A stretch of DNA of 64,000 nt from Isoetes taiwanensis (GCA_021234155.1 JAJEKV010000098.1:2816592-2880591); one strand, 5' to 3'; counted from the stretch's first letter, positions 10,031-20,614 are shown. Made by a program: numbers and translations. Notes: generated from the sequence alone by a model not told the origin.

Positions 10031-12800
10031 TTCATCGCGTGGTCACCTTCCATTGGAGCAAACTTACTTTTGGGTTTCCAAGTGAAATATATGCGCCATT
10101 TCTTCTTCATTTCTCATCGATTATCTTCGTCACCAGCGGCGGGCATTGGTGGCAAAGGCGTCTTACGTGGTCGCGGCCTTTTTGTATCCAAGCGAAGCTC
10201 CGACTCGGCATAATGGCGTTCACCACCGGAATTAAACTACACGTTGATGCACATATGGGTGATGTAATCGATATTCCTTCACCCTTTTCTTGTTCATATC
10301 CCTCGTCATATGTACCCTCTGAGAAATATGGGACCGCCTTGAATACTGTTTTTTTTCTTGCAAGCAATGCGCAAGTTCACACCGCATCGTAAGAATCACA
10401 AGGTGATAAATGTTAGCGAGTTGTCATCTTTGGATATTCGTGTGAAGAGTTCCATGTATTTTTGTAACGTCCATAATGTAGACAATCCTCTAATGTCTAT
10501 GAACACCATAGTTGCGTTCTCGATATCGGAGTGGAGGTAGGAATCCCTACCTTTGTTACAAAGATGCACAACATTTTTTCTTCTCCTTGATCTTGATAGC
10601 CTCTTGGGTTTCAAAATCGATCTAATGGGTTCTAGAAATGCAACGCAAATTACCCACAACATGTTCCTTATTGTAATTGGCTTTCCGCGTACTCGTATCC
10701 AATCGGATATATCCGAATCCGTTCGCGGAAAGCGGGAAAGTCAGAAAAGCAACTCCTCCCAAAAGTGTAATCTTTTCCAAGCCGTAAGGAGGCGCGTATG
10801 ACAAAATCTCTTTCAGATGAAGGCGGGGCTTCTAATATCAATGGCGTTACCGGCAATTAAACCCGCCATGATATCCGCTTTGCACCTTAACGTATGTCTT
10901 TCCTTCCAAAATCTCATCGAAAGTAGCCGAGAAACCCTGTGATTAGACATGCCTCGAAGGTATCTTAACCGGGTTTTGTTGAAGAAGTCCGCCGAGGGGC
11001 TTATCGGGGAAAATCTCCATGCTCATCACAAAGCTTCTTGTTGACCCATCATTTGGCCACTTCCATTAACTTTTCGAAAACCCGCTCCTCCATAAAAATA
11101 AATTGCTTCTCGTCCTTTAGCTCCTTCACCTTTAACGTTGTGGTAGCTATCTCGTGGAAGTCCTACAAAACAAATGGTTAGGAAAAATGCCCCGCGATGT
11201 CTTTGAAACAAAGATAATAAAAATACCTTCCATGCCGAGGTGGTGGCGTACCAATGGGACCTTGAGGAGGACAACCATATGCTTTATGTTGATCTCAGTA
11301 GGCTGTTGAAGCTTCTCTAACAATGGTTCTCTGTGTATACGGTGTTAGCGATGACTTCATTAAAATCAATGCTCAACTCAATATATTCTCTATCATTAAA
11401 TTTCCGTTAAGCACTCTTGTTCTTCTCCTCGCAGGGCTTTAGCAAACTCCATCTATTTGTTCCGTTCTCCAACAAGACAAAGATAGCAGTTTTGAGTTTG
11501 CACATATACCGCGGGTTACCGATATTATCCAAAATTTCTTGCCCTTCAAGTCATCCTCCTCACTCCATGTGATCTTTTTCGAAATAATGTGCACTTGTAA
11601 GTTAGGCGACCCACAAACCGGAAATCATGAACAATAACAATCACCGGGTAATGGGGTCGAAGGGGACAACATCGGTGGTGTGAGCACCTCCGTGGGATAC
11701 GTCTTGAAACTCTTCACGAGTGCCCTTGCGTGGTCGTTTGAGCGCATTCGATGCGTGAGGTTAGCTTGAGCCGGGTTCGCGAATCGAATATTGAAACCTT
11801 CATAAACCGGTTCACACCAGCGGGTAGAACCCGTTTGAATTGTTCAAGCTTCATGCGGTTTGTTCTACTTAATTTGCGTTCTTCTTGAGATTGAATTTGA
11901 GGTCCGCTCGCCAGATTCGGAAGCAATAGAAATGCTAGCCTCTTGGACGATGCAAAGCACTCGAGACGGAAGGGGGTGTTGGAAGAAGAAGGTTCTCCGC
12001 TATCGTAAGTATTGAGTTTGCCGAGTTTGATTTTGAACTTTGGGATGGTAGGATCTTTTAGGCACGATGGGGAGCACAAATAGCGGAGGTTGAACGGGAT
12101 CTATTTGAGCAGATGGTTGGGCGGTGGACTTGAGGCTCAACGGAGAGGGCTCTTGGTTCGTGAGGCCTACGCTATAGCTACTGGCTTCACATGTTTTTCT
12201 TCACGAGCCCTTAACCAATTCGTGTCCATTACGAAGGCATCTTCTCATCTCGTTTGGCTTTTTCAATGCAATGCTAGGTGGTTTCTTATCCACCCGCAAA
12301 CCTTTTCGCATGTCGAAGCTGGACAATATATCCCATTGCCCGTTATTCGAGACGAGAGATTCGTGCGGGGGGGCGATACCAGCAGTATCCTTTTCGCCTT
12401 TGGTGAACATTCTTTCCAATGGGTAGGCTTGTTTAATTTGCTAGTCGCCATGAGCGAGGGATCATAGTTTGTCCATTTAAGGACATACTCAATGAGCCTA
12501 CAAATTCGGTAGGTGTCCTCTACGCCGCATATAATAGCGTCCTGGACATTGTTTTTTGTTCCTTCCCCACATAGCGATTGCAATTCCCTATCTGCTTTGT
12601 ATGTCATCGGCTTTCTTGCCAGTCCTGAGGAACAAGCGAGAGGTCTTTCTGGCGGTCGCCTTTCGTCTGTGGAATTGCCTGTGCAATTTCTATACACCAC
12701 TTTCTTTCATTTGAAGGTGTGATGATCTTATTGGGTTCAACGTCTGGGCCGCGATACAAATCGAGCCAAGTAAGAAGTGGAGTCGATATTCCCTAATGCA
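10031..12800 (-). other. Degenerate stretch, possible continuation of the minus-strand gene
   Basis: Minus-strand frames at 10,367-10,107, 10,662-10,396, 12,079-11,714 and 12,700-12,263 are amino-acid-rich but recognised as nothing. CpG is frequent and CAG/CTG almost absent: 2 counted by hand in 10,141-10,740, against 19 in the 600 bases 7441-8040. Frames break often, as expected if many CAG/CTG sites are miscalled or mutated. Confidence 0.35.
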
Positions 12801-12825
12801 CAAGTTCTTCGGTAACATCGTTGAG

Positions 12826-13090
12826 AGTCGCGGTCGCGATCTTCAAAGGGAAAACTTAGGACGATCGCGACCGCGATCCTCATGAGTGATTCGGAAGATC
12901 GCTGATCAGTAGCGGTGGTGGTACATCCAAGAAGATCGCGAGCGATGTTGTTGACCACTCAACTGCGATGTGACGTATTTATACCACCGAAGCAATCAAC
13001 CAGGATCGCGGACTTGATCCGTCCGACCACTGAGCAGGATCGCGACCGCGATCCGTCCATTCCTGAGCAGGATCGCGACCATGATCTGTT
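12826..13090. repeat. Cluster of GGATCGCGACCGCGATCC-type palindromes
   Basis: An 18-bp near-perfect palindrome or its halves occurs at 12,827-12,844, 12,864-12,880, 13,001-13,020, 13,034-13,054 and 13,067-13,086. The last three sit in imperfect repeats of about 32 bp that share GAGCAGGATCGCG. It could be a protein-binding array or a structured region. Open frames crossing it (Ser/Arg-rich on the minus strand) are by-products of the repeat. Confidence 0.55.
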
Positions 13091-15200
13091 GAAGTCGAAC
13101 CTAATGACTACATTACGAAAGGTAAAAGAGTCTAATTGAACATGCACTATCCAGAAAGAAATCGCTTGCATGATCTTCTTGGTGAGGTTGGAACTAACCT
13201 TCTGCGGGTTGGCTTTGGTGCCATGGATCGCCCGGCCTTGAGGAAAGCTTTCGAAAAGCGGGTTGATTCGGACCGTGGTGAAAGGCGCTTCGGAGGAGGG
13301 CGAGGAATCCGCGAATCATGTCCGAAATCATTGGCGGAATGAAAGTCCAAGGGATCGCGAGGTAAATATCTTGGGCGGGGAAGCCGGATTATTTTATCCA
13401 AACGACGTGCTTGGATCCGACACGCCATAAATTGCAGCCGTATCACGGCCCGGCATTCATAAATACCCACCATTAATCAACCAGGATTAATGGACACACA
13501 AATTCAAATTTGAAAAGTGTGCGTAATAAAGTGCACCTCAAATTCAAAAAGTAATGCGTGTAGTAAAGGCCCTCTGGAACCATAATTAAAGGCGTCTCCG
13601 GGCGGCTTGGTTGAAAGGCCCGAAGAGACAACCGATTTCAAATTTTAAACCCTGAATTTCGCTCCCGATGAAGAGGCGGGATTTCGATTTATGTCGGCGG
13701 TGTTAGAAAAGTTCTTCGTTCTTCTTGTGCTCGTTGGATTTTTGGAGGCTCGATCTGCTCATCGAGGGGGCTATAGTGCTCGGCTTGAAGCGCTCGCCTA
13801 ATCTAAGCTCTGAGGGTACAAAATCCTAATGCCTTACCGCTTCTATCCGGCTAGAAGTTGTCGAATTCGGGAGAGATTTTCGATTTGTTGTTTATGTATA
13901 GGTTATAATAGTGCCCTCACAACCATAACAACATATGCACCATCTCTTTCTTGGTATATCTTTGTTCGGGGATCGTATAATCCGATTAGCGAGGCCCAGT
14001 TGAATTGTTTATTTTCGGACTAATTGATAGTGAGGGAATATCACGGTAACATAATGGTTACGCTAATGGTAGTGCTAATGGTTTTGCTCCCATTTGTTCA
14101 ATTCAGCGTGATCTCCATTCGGGATTAGCCCGGCCGAGGGCAATTTTTCGATTTGTGGAAATAACGGTACCGCAATTAATATTCACATAGACATTTGATT
14201 TGCGAGACTTATTCAAGCATCTATTTTTGCTTTCGATTCGACTCGATGGGATGTGCGCATGAAAGAATCGCGACTGCGTTCATCAGGAACGCCATAGCGA
14301 GTTACATAGCGCCTTACGAGATTACTTCGAATTAATCGCGATTCGCGATCTTTTCGAGGTAAGTCTAGTGGATAGGTGGTTTTAAATGGTTAGTTAGATT
14401 AGACAAAGTTTCTAGGTAGATTTGAAGGATTGAAGGTCCACCATAGAGGTCAGGATGGATCGCATGGCCGCGATCTCCCTTCTGTTGTTGTCTTGTTCTT
14501 ACGTCTTTTTTTACCCATGTGTTCAAGGGAATCGACTTGATCTTCCCGAGGTATTATGTCGTCCCTTTGGGTCTTTGAGAGTACTGTGCATTTTTTCTTC
14601 TAATGAGGGTCGGCGCGCCATCGCCATCGCGATGTTGGACGATGTTGACTTTATTCGGGATGGAAGCTCATGGTCTTTCTACAATTGGGGAAGAAGGTGG
14701 TGAGGGCGAGTGCATAACTTCAAAAATCACCACAACGTCCCGTGCCGTGCGGTAATTGATAGTAGTTTCTCTAGTCGTTGTCTTTGATGGGCGGATACCG
14801 CCGCTTGGTTTAAGCGGAATTGAACCACCTAGATGAGGCTGTTGGTAGCTTCATTCTTTGGTCCAAAAGCGGCGTTCATGATGAAATCACTCCGTTAACC
14901 CGATGTTAGCACACCACGGTCGGGATCAAACGGATAAATTGGCAAGTTCCAAGTAAACTCCGTGAAGGAAACAATGAACCAATTGAATGCGAGGGGGATT
15001 TTGCGAGGGATAAACTAGTGGAAAAGACATGTGAGTTCTTGCCACGAGTCTGCCGCAAACCGCTTATGCTACAGGGTGTCATCGTTTTGGGCAGATCCAA
15101 ACGATGCCGTATCGACATGAAGTTGGGTGAAGCATGGATAGGGGTTTACATTATGAATTTGTTGCCAATGCGGAGAAGATTTCTATGCTCTGTCGGGCTT
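13091..15200. other. No gene recognised
   Basis: Short open frames only. CpG is frequent and CAG/CTG is low. A further GCGATTCGCGATC palindrome lies near 14,340. Probably an intron, untranslated region or unreadable coding sequence of the 10.3-kb element. Confidence 0.35.
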
Positions 15201-15439
15201 GTGAAATGCCACGGATGCATGACTTGGTGAGATGGCCAATAGCATTGGTTCTCGTTGATGATATTCGGTTTTCTAGCCTAATTTACGGTAGTGAAGGAGC
15301 CCGAGGTTGAGAAGGAAGCTTCGCCATCAGGTAGGAGGCTGGAGTAACAAAAAAGACAAGTACCACATGGTGAGCGGGAAGGCGAGAGGGCTTCGACCCC
15401 AAAAAAAGGTGATAGGAAAACCACACGAAGCTATCTTGC

Positions 15440-17745
15440 GATTCGGGTCCTCGATGTCTTTGCTTTAAGAGATGTTGTGCTAATTTCACGATTAAGGAGG
15501 TATCCGCCATGAGGACCTTTCTTGGAACATGAAAAGCTCGAACGCACGACTTTTGCGTACAACATGCTAGATCTTTGTTCGGAGAATGGATGTGTGAAAA
15601 GCTAATCTTTGAACAACGGGGAAGTGCGTGAAGGCATGGCATAGTGCATACGGTATCCCATTTCTACATTTTACAAATGGAGGAAGCTTTTATGGAAGGG
15701 CACAGGATTGCGGAGCATGGAAACTCCGGGTCCATGAAGCCAAGGTCTCATACACTTGGCCGGGGTGTCTTTGTGCTATCTATGTACATAGATGAAAATG
15801 CTGAAACTATGCCACACAGCTCAAAGGTTACGAATGGGGAACTAGAGAAAATGTGAAGAGATTACCTTCCATCTTGACTAAAAAGGACATACATCAAGAG
15901 GTAGATATAACCGGTCCACTAGATGATTAGGAAAACATGTTTCTCAATCGTCCTTCTTGTCAACATGGAAGGAGAACCACTGTAGGTAGCAATCGCTAAA
16001 AGGATAGCATTTTCTAAGTGTAATAATGTATTGTGATAAAGGAGAAACTTGCCAAGACTAGGGATCAGAGAAAGAAGAGAGCTTCGTAGTGGAAAGGAAA
16101 TCTCACATGGCGATTTCAACTTTCTGCAGGAGTCTCTCTTTGGGTCGAGGAGAGCTTTGTCTCATCGATCTCTGAAAATGCCTTAACCATTATACATGAT
16201 AAGATGGATCGAGAATAAGGCGATGGTTCCTCGATGTCCGGAGAAGCTAGCAAAAATCGTATGGAGGGGTGAGCGGTTGAAGGTGAGTCTTCTTGGTGCT
16301 CTCATGCATGGGCATGGTGTAGGTGCTTTGGGCCACTTCTCATTTGGACCTCGGCACGATGATTGAATTTTCATGTGGGATCTTTAAATCATACCACGAA
16401 AACACTAGAGAATCAATCGAGGGACAACTGGGGTCATTTGAGAAATACTGAGATCATCGAGGAAGATCTTTGAGGGGTGGAGCAATTTTGAACACGGAAG
16501 CCCTTAGGACAAAAATGGTGAATGGCACTAGAAATGATTTTATGCCTCCTATCAAGGGCCCTCGATCACAGAAGAAGTTGCCTAGGAGGCTTTACTTGCA
16601 GCTAGACAATTGCTCGGGACAAAACAAGAACAGGTATCTTTTCTCTTACTTGTCATACTTGGTGCGGTTAGGTGTCTTCGATCGGTGCAACCGGGATTCA
16701 TGATGGTTGGACACACCCACGATGACATAGATGCCCTCTTTGGAAACTACTCTACTCTATTGAGAAGATCGGATGCCTTGACTATCCGGGAGCTTATGCA
16801 ACTCTTAAAGTGTAGTTCAAAGTCTCCTACGCCCTACCTTGTCCGAGGTTCCCAAGCTGAAAGAATTCGTGAAAGGTTTTATCCACGATAAGAAGGACCG
16901 TTTATGTGGTCATTTGGAACCTCTACTCTTCAAGTTCTCGCGATGAATGATGGATGGCCACTAATGTTCTACAAGATGAGGCCGGGGCATAGGGAGTGGC
17001 TACCTAAAAGGGAATTAAAATGTGGAAGGAGGATGCCCAAGGCTTACCTATGATTCCTAGAGGGTCACCTAAGGTAATGCAGCCATATCGAGCTTGACGG
17101 ATATAGGTGCCTTGAGAGCTTCAATTGCTAAGTACATGATGCACTGGGCAGCTATTTCTAGAGCGGCGATAACTCATGGTCTAACACATATATGAATGAA
17201 GTTATTGACTCTTGGTCCACCTTGTTGCGAGTGCTTGGGGGCGTTCAGCCCGAGAACCGTCATTCGGATTTCGCCCAAGACGAGACAAACCGCATTAGAA
17301 GAACCCGACAACTTATTGGTGGATGAACACATTGGTGCATCTCATTATGTCGGGCCTTTCTCGGGTAGACCCAAGAACCCATTTGAAATATTAGGCCCCT
17401 ACCAAGATGTGAAGAAAGGAATGCTCTTATTTGATCAGACCACATGATAAGCGCCTCGGCGTGGATGGCCTTTGCGGAAGAGGACCCGATAGAGAGGACC
17501 CTAATCTCCCTCACTATGAAGAGGTGTTTGTTTCTTGGTTTGAGCCTGTTGCCAGAAAGGGTACCTCATATGCAATGCAGTATAGGGATTGCTGGAGCAA
17601 GAATTGGAGACCGAATCCTAATGACCCGCCACGCTACCAACATTTGAAAACGATAGACTATGGTTGGGCCGTAGAGACCAGGCCATTGTCAGTGGTGATC
17701 CCCGATGAGTGTGGGGGCTCAGTTGCAAGAATTAGTGGCTAAAGA
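15440..17745 (+). pseudogene. DUF7869-like protein gene, frameshifted (candidate transposase)
   Basis: Plus-strand fragments in several frames line up in the family order: GKCVKAWHSAYGIPF (about 15,620) after a conserved CCANFT-type stretch; a segment with HRIAEHGNSGS (15,690-15,745); LYLQLDNCSGQNKNR (about 16,590-16,635); after a one-base shift VGHTHDDIDALFGN (about 16,706); and a C-terminal stretch with FVSWFEPVARKG and DYGWAVETRP (17,431-17,742). The LDNC and GHTHDDID blocks are the hallmark of DUF7869 proteins, which have an RNase H-like look with acidic residues spaced as in a DDE nuclease; a transposase role is inference. At least three frameshifts or stops are visible, several in a CAG/CTG-poor stretch. 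A working parent copy probably exists elsewhere. Confidence 0.65.
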
Positions 17746-17911
17746 AGCTAAGGACGATGATGAGAACTCTTGAGGTATGCAATGCTCTTTTACATAATTA
17801 CTATATCATTCATAACATGCAAGTTACAATAGACTAGTTATTATTCATTACGCTCTGCGTTTTTCATCTCAACACTAGAGCACTTACACTATACAATGCT
17901 AAACAGGTGAT

Positions 17912-18154
17912 TCATTCACCTTCAGGATCTGTCGTAGTGATCCCTGATATCTCATAGCTCATTCGCTCAGGAAGCCAAATCAGATGGATCATTACACGAA
18001 TTGACGCAGGGCAACGAATCTCAGCGCCCAAAGCTTTTCTTCGCAGGTAAGGATCAAGAAGAAGATGCCTGTCTAGGCAACCAACAAGATCAGAGTGGCT
18101 CATTGAGCACTTGATCGCCTCGATGTGGTGAATTGATGAAGGCAAAAAATCCAT
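17912..18154 (-). CDS. 80-residue protein A, paralogue of the gene at 18,559
   Basis: Start MDFLPSSIHHIE at 18,154; stop at 17,912-17,914. An in-frame ATG further upstream would make 126 residues, but the 80-residue start is preferred because it gives a gapless alignment with the neighbour: 29 of 80 identities, including C16, C26, LDP at 33-35, C48, H57, WLP at 60-62 and YE at 67-68. Three conserved cysteines and a histidine suggest a structural or metal-binding role, unproven. The family is not recognised. A TATA-like block lies 37 bp before the start. It is intact while the neighbouring DUF7869-like gene is broken. Confidence 0.6.
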   Translation of the reverse strand: MDFLPSSIHHIEAIKCSMSHSDLVGCLDRHLLLDPYLRRKALGAEIRCPASIRVMIHLIWLPERMSYEISGITTTDPEGE

Positions 18155-18184
18155 GGGAGAAGAATGGATTTTAGCCCCGAAGTG

Positions 18185-18235
18185 AGAAGCTTTTATAGTG
18201 AAGTAGAATGATTGAGGTGAATTATTGGGGTAGCC
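18185..18235 (-). promoter_or_regulatory. Conserved core promoter of 80-residue gene A
   Basis: Minus strand CACTATAAAA (18,191-18,200) sits 37 bp before the ATG, preceded by an AATTCACCTCAATCATTCTA block. The same block occurs at the same distance from the second gene. Its conservation outside the coding region argues for a shared promoter. Confidence 0.55.
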
Positions 18236-18319
18236 TTCGGCGCCATTATTGCTCGTGTATAAGACCGTTGTATAAATACAAGTATAATACATCTTTCGTA
18301 TAGATATATGTATGCTTTT

Positions 18320-18395
18320 AAAACGTGTGCTTGAGTAATTCAGGTGTGGTTGAAATTAGGAACTGTGCTTTAGTAATTCAAGTGTGATTGAAAAG
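18320..18395 (+). repeat. Two subterminal repeats related to the element end
   Basis: GTGCTTGAGTAATTCAGGTG (near 18,324) and GTGCTTTAGTAATTCAAGTG (near 18,367) recur about 43 bp apart. They resemble the terminal repeat (GTGCTT...ATTAATT). They could be transposase-binding repeats. Confidence 0.45.
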
Positions 18396-18558
18396 CTTGC
18401 AGATGTAGTGGAAGTCGAAGAGCACAACCCTACACTACACTCAGGTATGATACATCAAACAATATTCATTGTGCTATTACATCCTTACATAGTTTATAGG
18501 TGCTCACACCATTATTATATCATAAACAGATACAATAGTCATCACTGATAACATTGAT

Positions 18559-18801
18559 TCACTCATCATCAACATCAAAGCTCGTGATGCTATTCAGCTC
18601 ATAGATCTCCTGATCAGGAAGCCAGTAAATGTGGACTTTAACACGAGTGAGCTTCTTGCAAGCACTAGCAGGTCCATCAGCTTTAGATAAGAGCCATGGA
18701 TCAAGCTTAACGCTATTTCTAGCGCATTCGCCCAGATCGTTGTAGCTCAAGTAACACTTGAAAGAGCGGATGTGCTCTGGACGAGGCATTGAGGAAGCCA
18801 T
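18559..18801 (-). CDS. 80-residue protein B, paralogue of the gene at 17,912
   Basis: MASSMPRPEHIRSFKCYLSY at the start, stop at 18,559-18,561, 80 residues. It aligns without gaps to protein A at 36% identity while keeping the cysteines, LDP, HxxW and WLP positions. That pattern suggests an old tandem duplication held under selection for protein sequence. It lies last before the right end of the 10.3-kb element. Family not recognised; by position it could be an accessory protein of the element. Confidence 0.6.
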   Translation of the reverse strand: MASSMPRPEHIRSFKCYLSYNDLGECARNSVKLDPWLLSKADGPASACKKLTRVKVHIYWLPDQEIYELNSITSFDVDDE

Positions 18802-18831
18802 AGAAGATGAATGGCCTCTACCCCCTCGTCA

Positions 18832-18880
18832 AGCCGTTTTTATAGTGAAGTAAAATTATTGATGTGAATTATTGGTGTAC
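18832..18880 (-). promoter_or_regulatory. Conserved core promoter of 80-residue gene B
   Basis: CACTATAAAA on the minus strand at 18,837-18,846, 36 bp before the ATG, with the same upstream block as gene A. Confidence 0.55.
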
Positions 18881-18902
18881 AATGTAGGGCCATTATTGAG
18901 CT

Positions 18903-18962
18903 TCTACGAGTATATGTGTATGTGTATGTATATGTGTATTTGTATGTATATGTGTATGTTAA
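18903..18962. repeat. (GTATGT)n-like microsatellite
   Basis: About 60 bp of imperfect GTATAT/GTGTAT repeats between gene B and the right end of the element. Confidence 0.8.
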
Positions 18963-19053
18963 TTACCTCATGTTTCTTGTGCTCGAGAAGTAGGTGAAAG
19001 TATTCGTGCTAGAGCAAATTAGGTGTGCTTAAAATTCTCAAAATGGGCTTATT

Positions 19054-19078
19054 TTCTCCAATTAATGAAATCGTGCTT
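19054..19078 (-). repeat. Right terminal inverted repeat of the 10.3-kb element
   Basis: The reverse complement starts AAGCACGATTTCATTAATTG and matches the left end at 23 of 25 positions. TCAT follows at 19,079-19,082. Another AAGCACACC copy sits just inside, near 19,022. Confidence 0.85.
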
Positions 19079-19749
19079 TCATCTGCATAAGAGATGCATC
19101 GAACAGATTTTGCTCTAAAATGCTTGACAATCTGGCGGATCAATTTAGTAAAAACATAACATGCAGTGGAAAGGCCAAAAGGTAGAACTGTGGAAAGGCC
19201 AGGCTGAAGGATGCATAGCAACATGGTGATAACCAGAATGAAGATCAAGGGTAACCAAGACATCGTCCCTCCTCACTACTGAAGACAACTCATTGATGGC
19301 CTCATACTTAAAAGGTCTCTGCTCCAAAAACTGGTTGACAAACCGAAGGTCTAATATCAAATGGAGTTTTTGGAACCACTCTGGAGCAAATGAAAGGAAT
19401 GACAGATTTCTTAGTAGCAGCACCGGCTAATCAAATCTTGGATGGAAGAATGCACAAAAGCAGAATGCTGGTCCTCAAGCTTGTGATTTGGTCTAGACCA
19501 AGGTCGTGCAGGCGGGGCACCTAACCAGGGAAGCTTGTAACCATAGTAGATCCAATCCAATACCATGGCACTATTGCAAAAAGTTTGCCAGAAAGAGAAA
19601 TGCAATTTCAAACAGCTACTAAGGGAATGGGTAGGGGTAGTAGACATAAGATTTTCATTTGAAGAACAACAGCACCAAATTAAAACATGTTAGAACCCGA
19701 GTAATATAGGCCACCACAAGAAGCAAAAAATACACCTTGAACAAACAAA

Positions 19750-19905
19750 ATTCAATCTTAAATAAAGGAACCAAGTGTTCGTGATGTTAAGAAGGAAAAT
19801 GTGTACATTGATATAGCAAATGTAAAATTCAATCTTAAATAAAGGAACCAAGTGTTCGTGATGTTAAGAAGGAAAATGTGTACATTGATATAGTAAATGT
19901 AAATT
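19750..19905. repeat. 77-bp tandem duplication
   Basis: Two near-identical copies of a 77-bp unit beginning TTCAATCTTAAATAAAGGAA (at 19,751 and 19,828), inside the DIRS 5' half. Confidence 0.9.
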
Positions 19906-19915
19906 AGTACAATAA

Positions 19916-20440
19916 CATCTGCAGGAGAAACATCGGAGCAATTAAATTAACATCTATTATTATTGTAGAAAGCGGCATTAGCATTTGTAGCCATCGGGAG
20001 ATGCAGCTGTTGGGGGGCAGGAGAGACCAAAGCTCTAGCAGGACACTGCATAGCCATATGACCTGGCCTCTGACAAACAAAACGTAAACTTGACATACCA
20101 TAAGGTCGCTTCAGTCTACCCTGATTGGTACACCATTCAAGAGCTAACTTACGAGCTTGCCGCAACCTCTTAGCAGGAGAAACATCGGAGCAATTAAATT
20201 AAGATCTATTATTATTGTAGAAAGCGGCATTAGCATTTGTAGCCATCGGGAGATGCAGCTGTTGGGGGGCAGGAGAGACCAAAGCTCTAGCAGGACACTG
20301 CATAGCCATATGACCTTGCCTCTAACAAAGAAAACACAAACTTGACATACCATAAGGTTGCTTTAGTCTACCCTGATTGGTACACCATTCAAGAGCTAAC
20401 TTACGAGCTTGCCACAACCTCTTATCATGATTAGAACTAA
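19916..20440 (-). repeat. Tandem duplication of the DIRS gag zinc-knuckle segment, about 250 bp per unit
   Basis: Two copies of about 250 bp. Both encode a TN..LKRPYGMSSL-type stretch, the knuckle, and QQLHLPMATNANAAFYNN. The upstream copy (about 20,173-20,430) keeps a CX2CX4HX4C knuckle (CFLC..GHMAMQC) but has a stop inside it. The downstream copy is open but has lost the first cysteine (RFVC). The two were damaged independently after duplication. Confidence 0.75.
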
Positions 20441-20499
20441 AAGCCCCTAGCTCAAAGCACTCGGCCACCTTTGGACCATCCATATCCTTTATAATTACG

Positions 20500-20526
20500 A
20501 CTTGAATTGAATTGAATTGAATTGAT
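20500..20526 (-). repeat. (TTCAA)n tail of LINE 1
   Basis: Minus strand CAATTCAATTCAATTCAA directly follows the LINE 3' end, as expected for a short-tandem-repeat LINE tail. Confidence 0.65.
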
Positions 20527-20614
20527 TATTCACGATCTCGTAAAGACCCTGCGGTCTAGGAGACAAAATGTTTACATAGTAGACGCACTTCTTAAAAAAA
20601 CCTCATGACCTAGG

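Larger units (their letters stand above)
8735..19078. mobile_element. 10.3-kb DNA transposon-like element with DUF7869-like gene, inserted in the DIRS RT
   Basis: The ends are inverted repeats starting AAGCACGATTT (8735-8759 and, reversed, 19,054-19,078; 23 of 25 bases match), flanked by TCAT duplications. Contents: an unrecognised minus-strand coding region (9.3-12.7 kb), a palindrome cluster (12.8-13.1 kb), a broken DUF7869-like gene (plus, 15.4-17.7 kb), and two 80-residue genes (minus, 17.9-18.8 kb). A 4-bp duplication plus a DUF7869-type protein is compatible with a Sola-like superfamily, but that assignment is inference. The DUF7869-like protein is the best transposase candidate. CAG/CTG triplets are scarce in the centre, so the reading-frame damage there may be partly sequence error. 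Confidence 0.8.
19083..20440 (-). mobile_element. DIRS-like retroelement, 5' half (gag zinc knuckle and RT)
   Basis: From right to left on the minus strand: a gag-like region with a zinc knuckle (20,440-19,916, duplicated), AT-rich spacer, then reverse transcriptase from about 19,423 to 19,083 with LILDLRFVNQFLEQRPF, VTLDLHSGYHHVAMH, VLPFGLSTACYVFTKLIRQ and CISYAD at the insertion point. A frameshift lies near 19,200. This is the missing 5' part of the element at 6787-8734; the order gag, RT, then RNase H and recombinase fits one DIRS copy once the 10.3-kb insertion is removed. Confidence 0.7.

Noticed and set aside
12959-13171. Ser/Arg-rich open frame resembling an SR protein
   Set aside because: It is produced by the repeated GATCGCGACC palindromes read in one frame.
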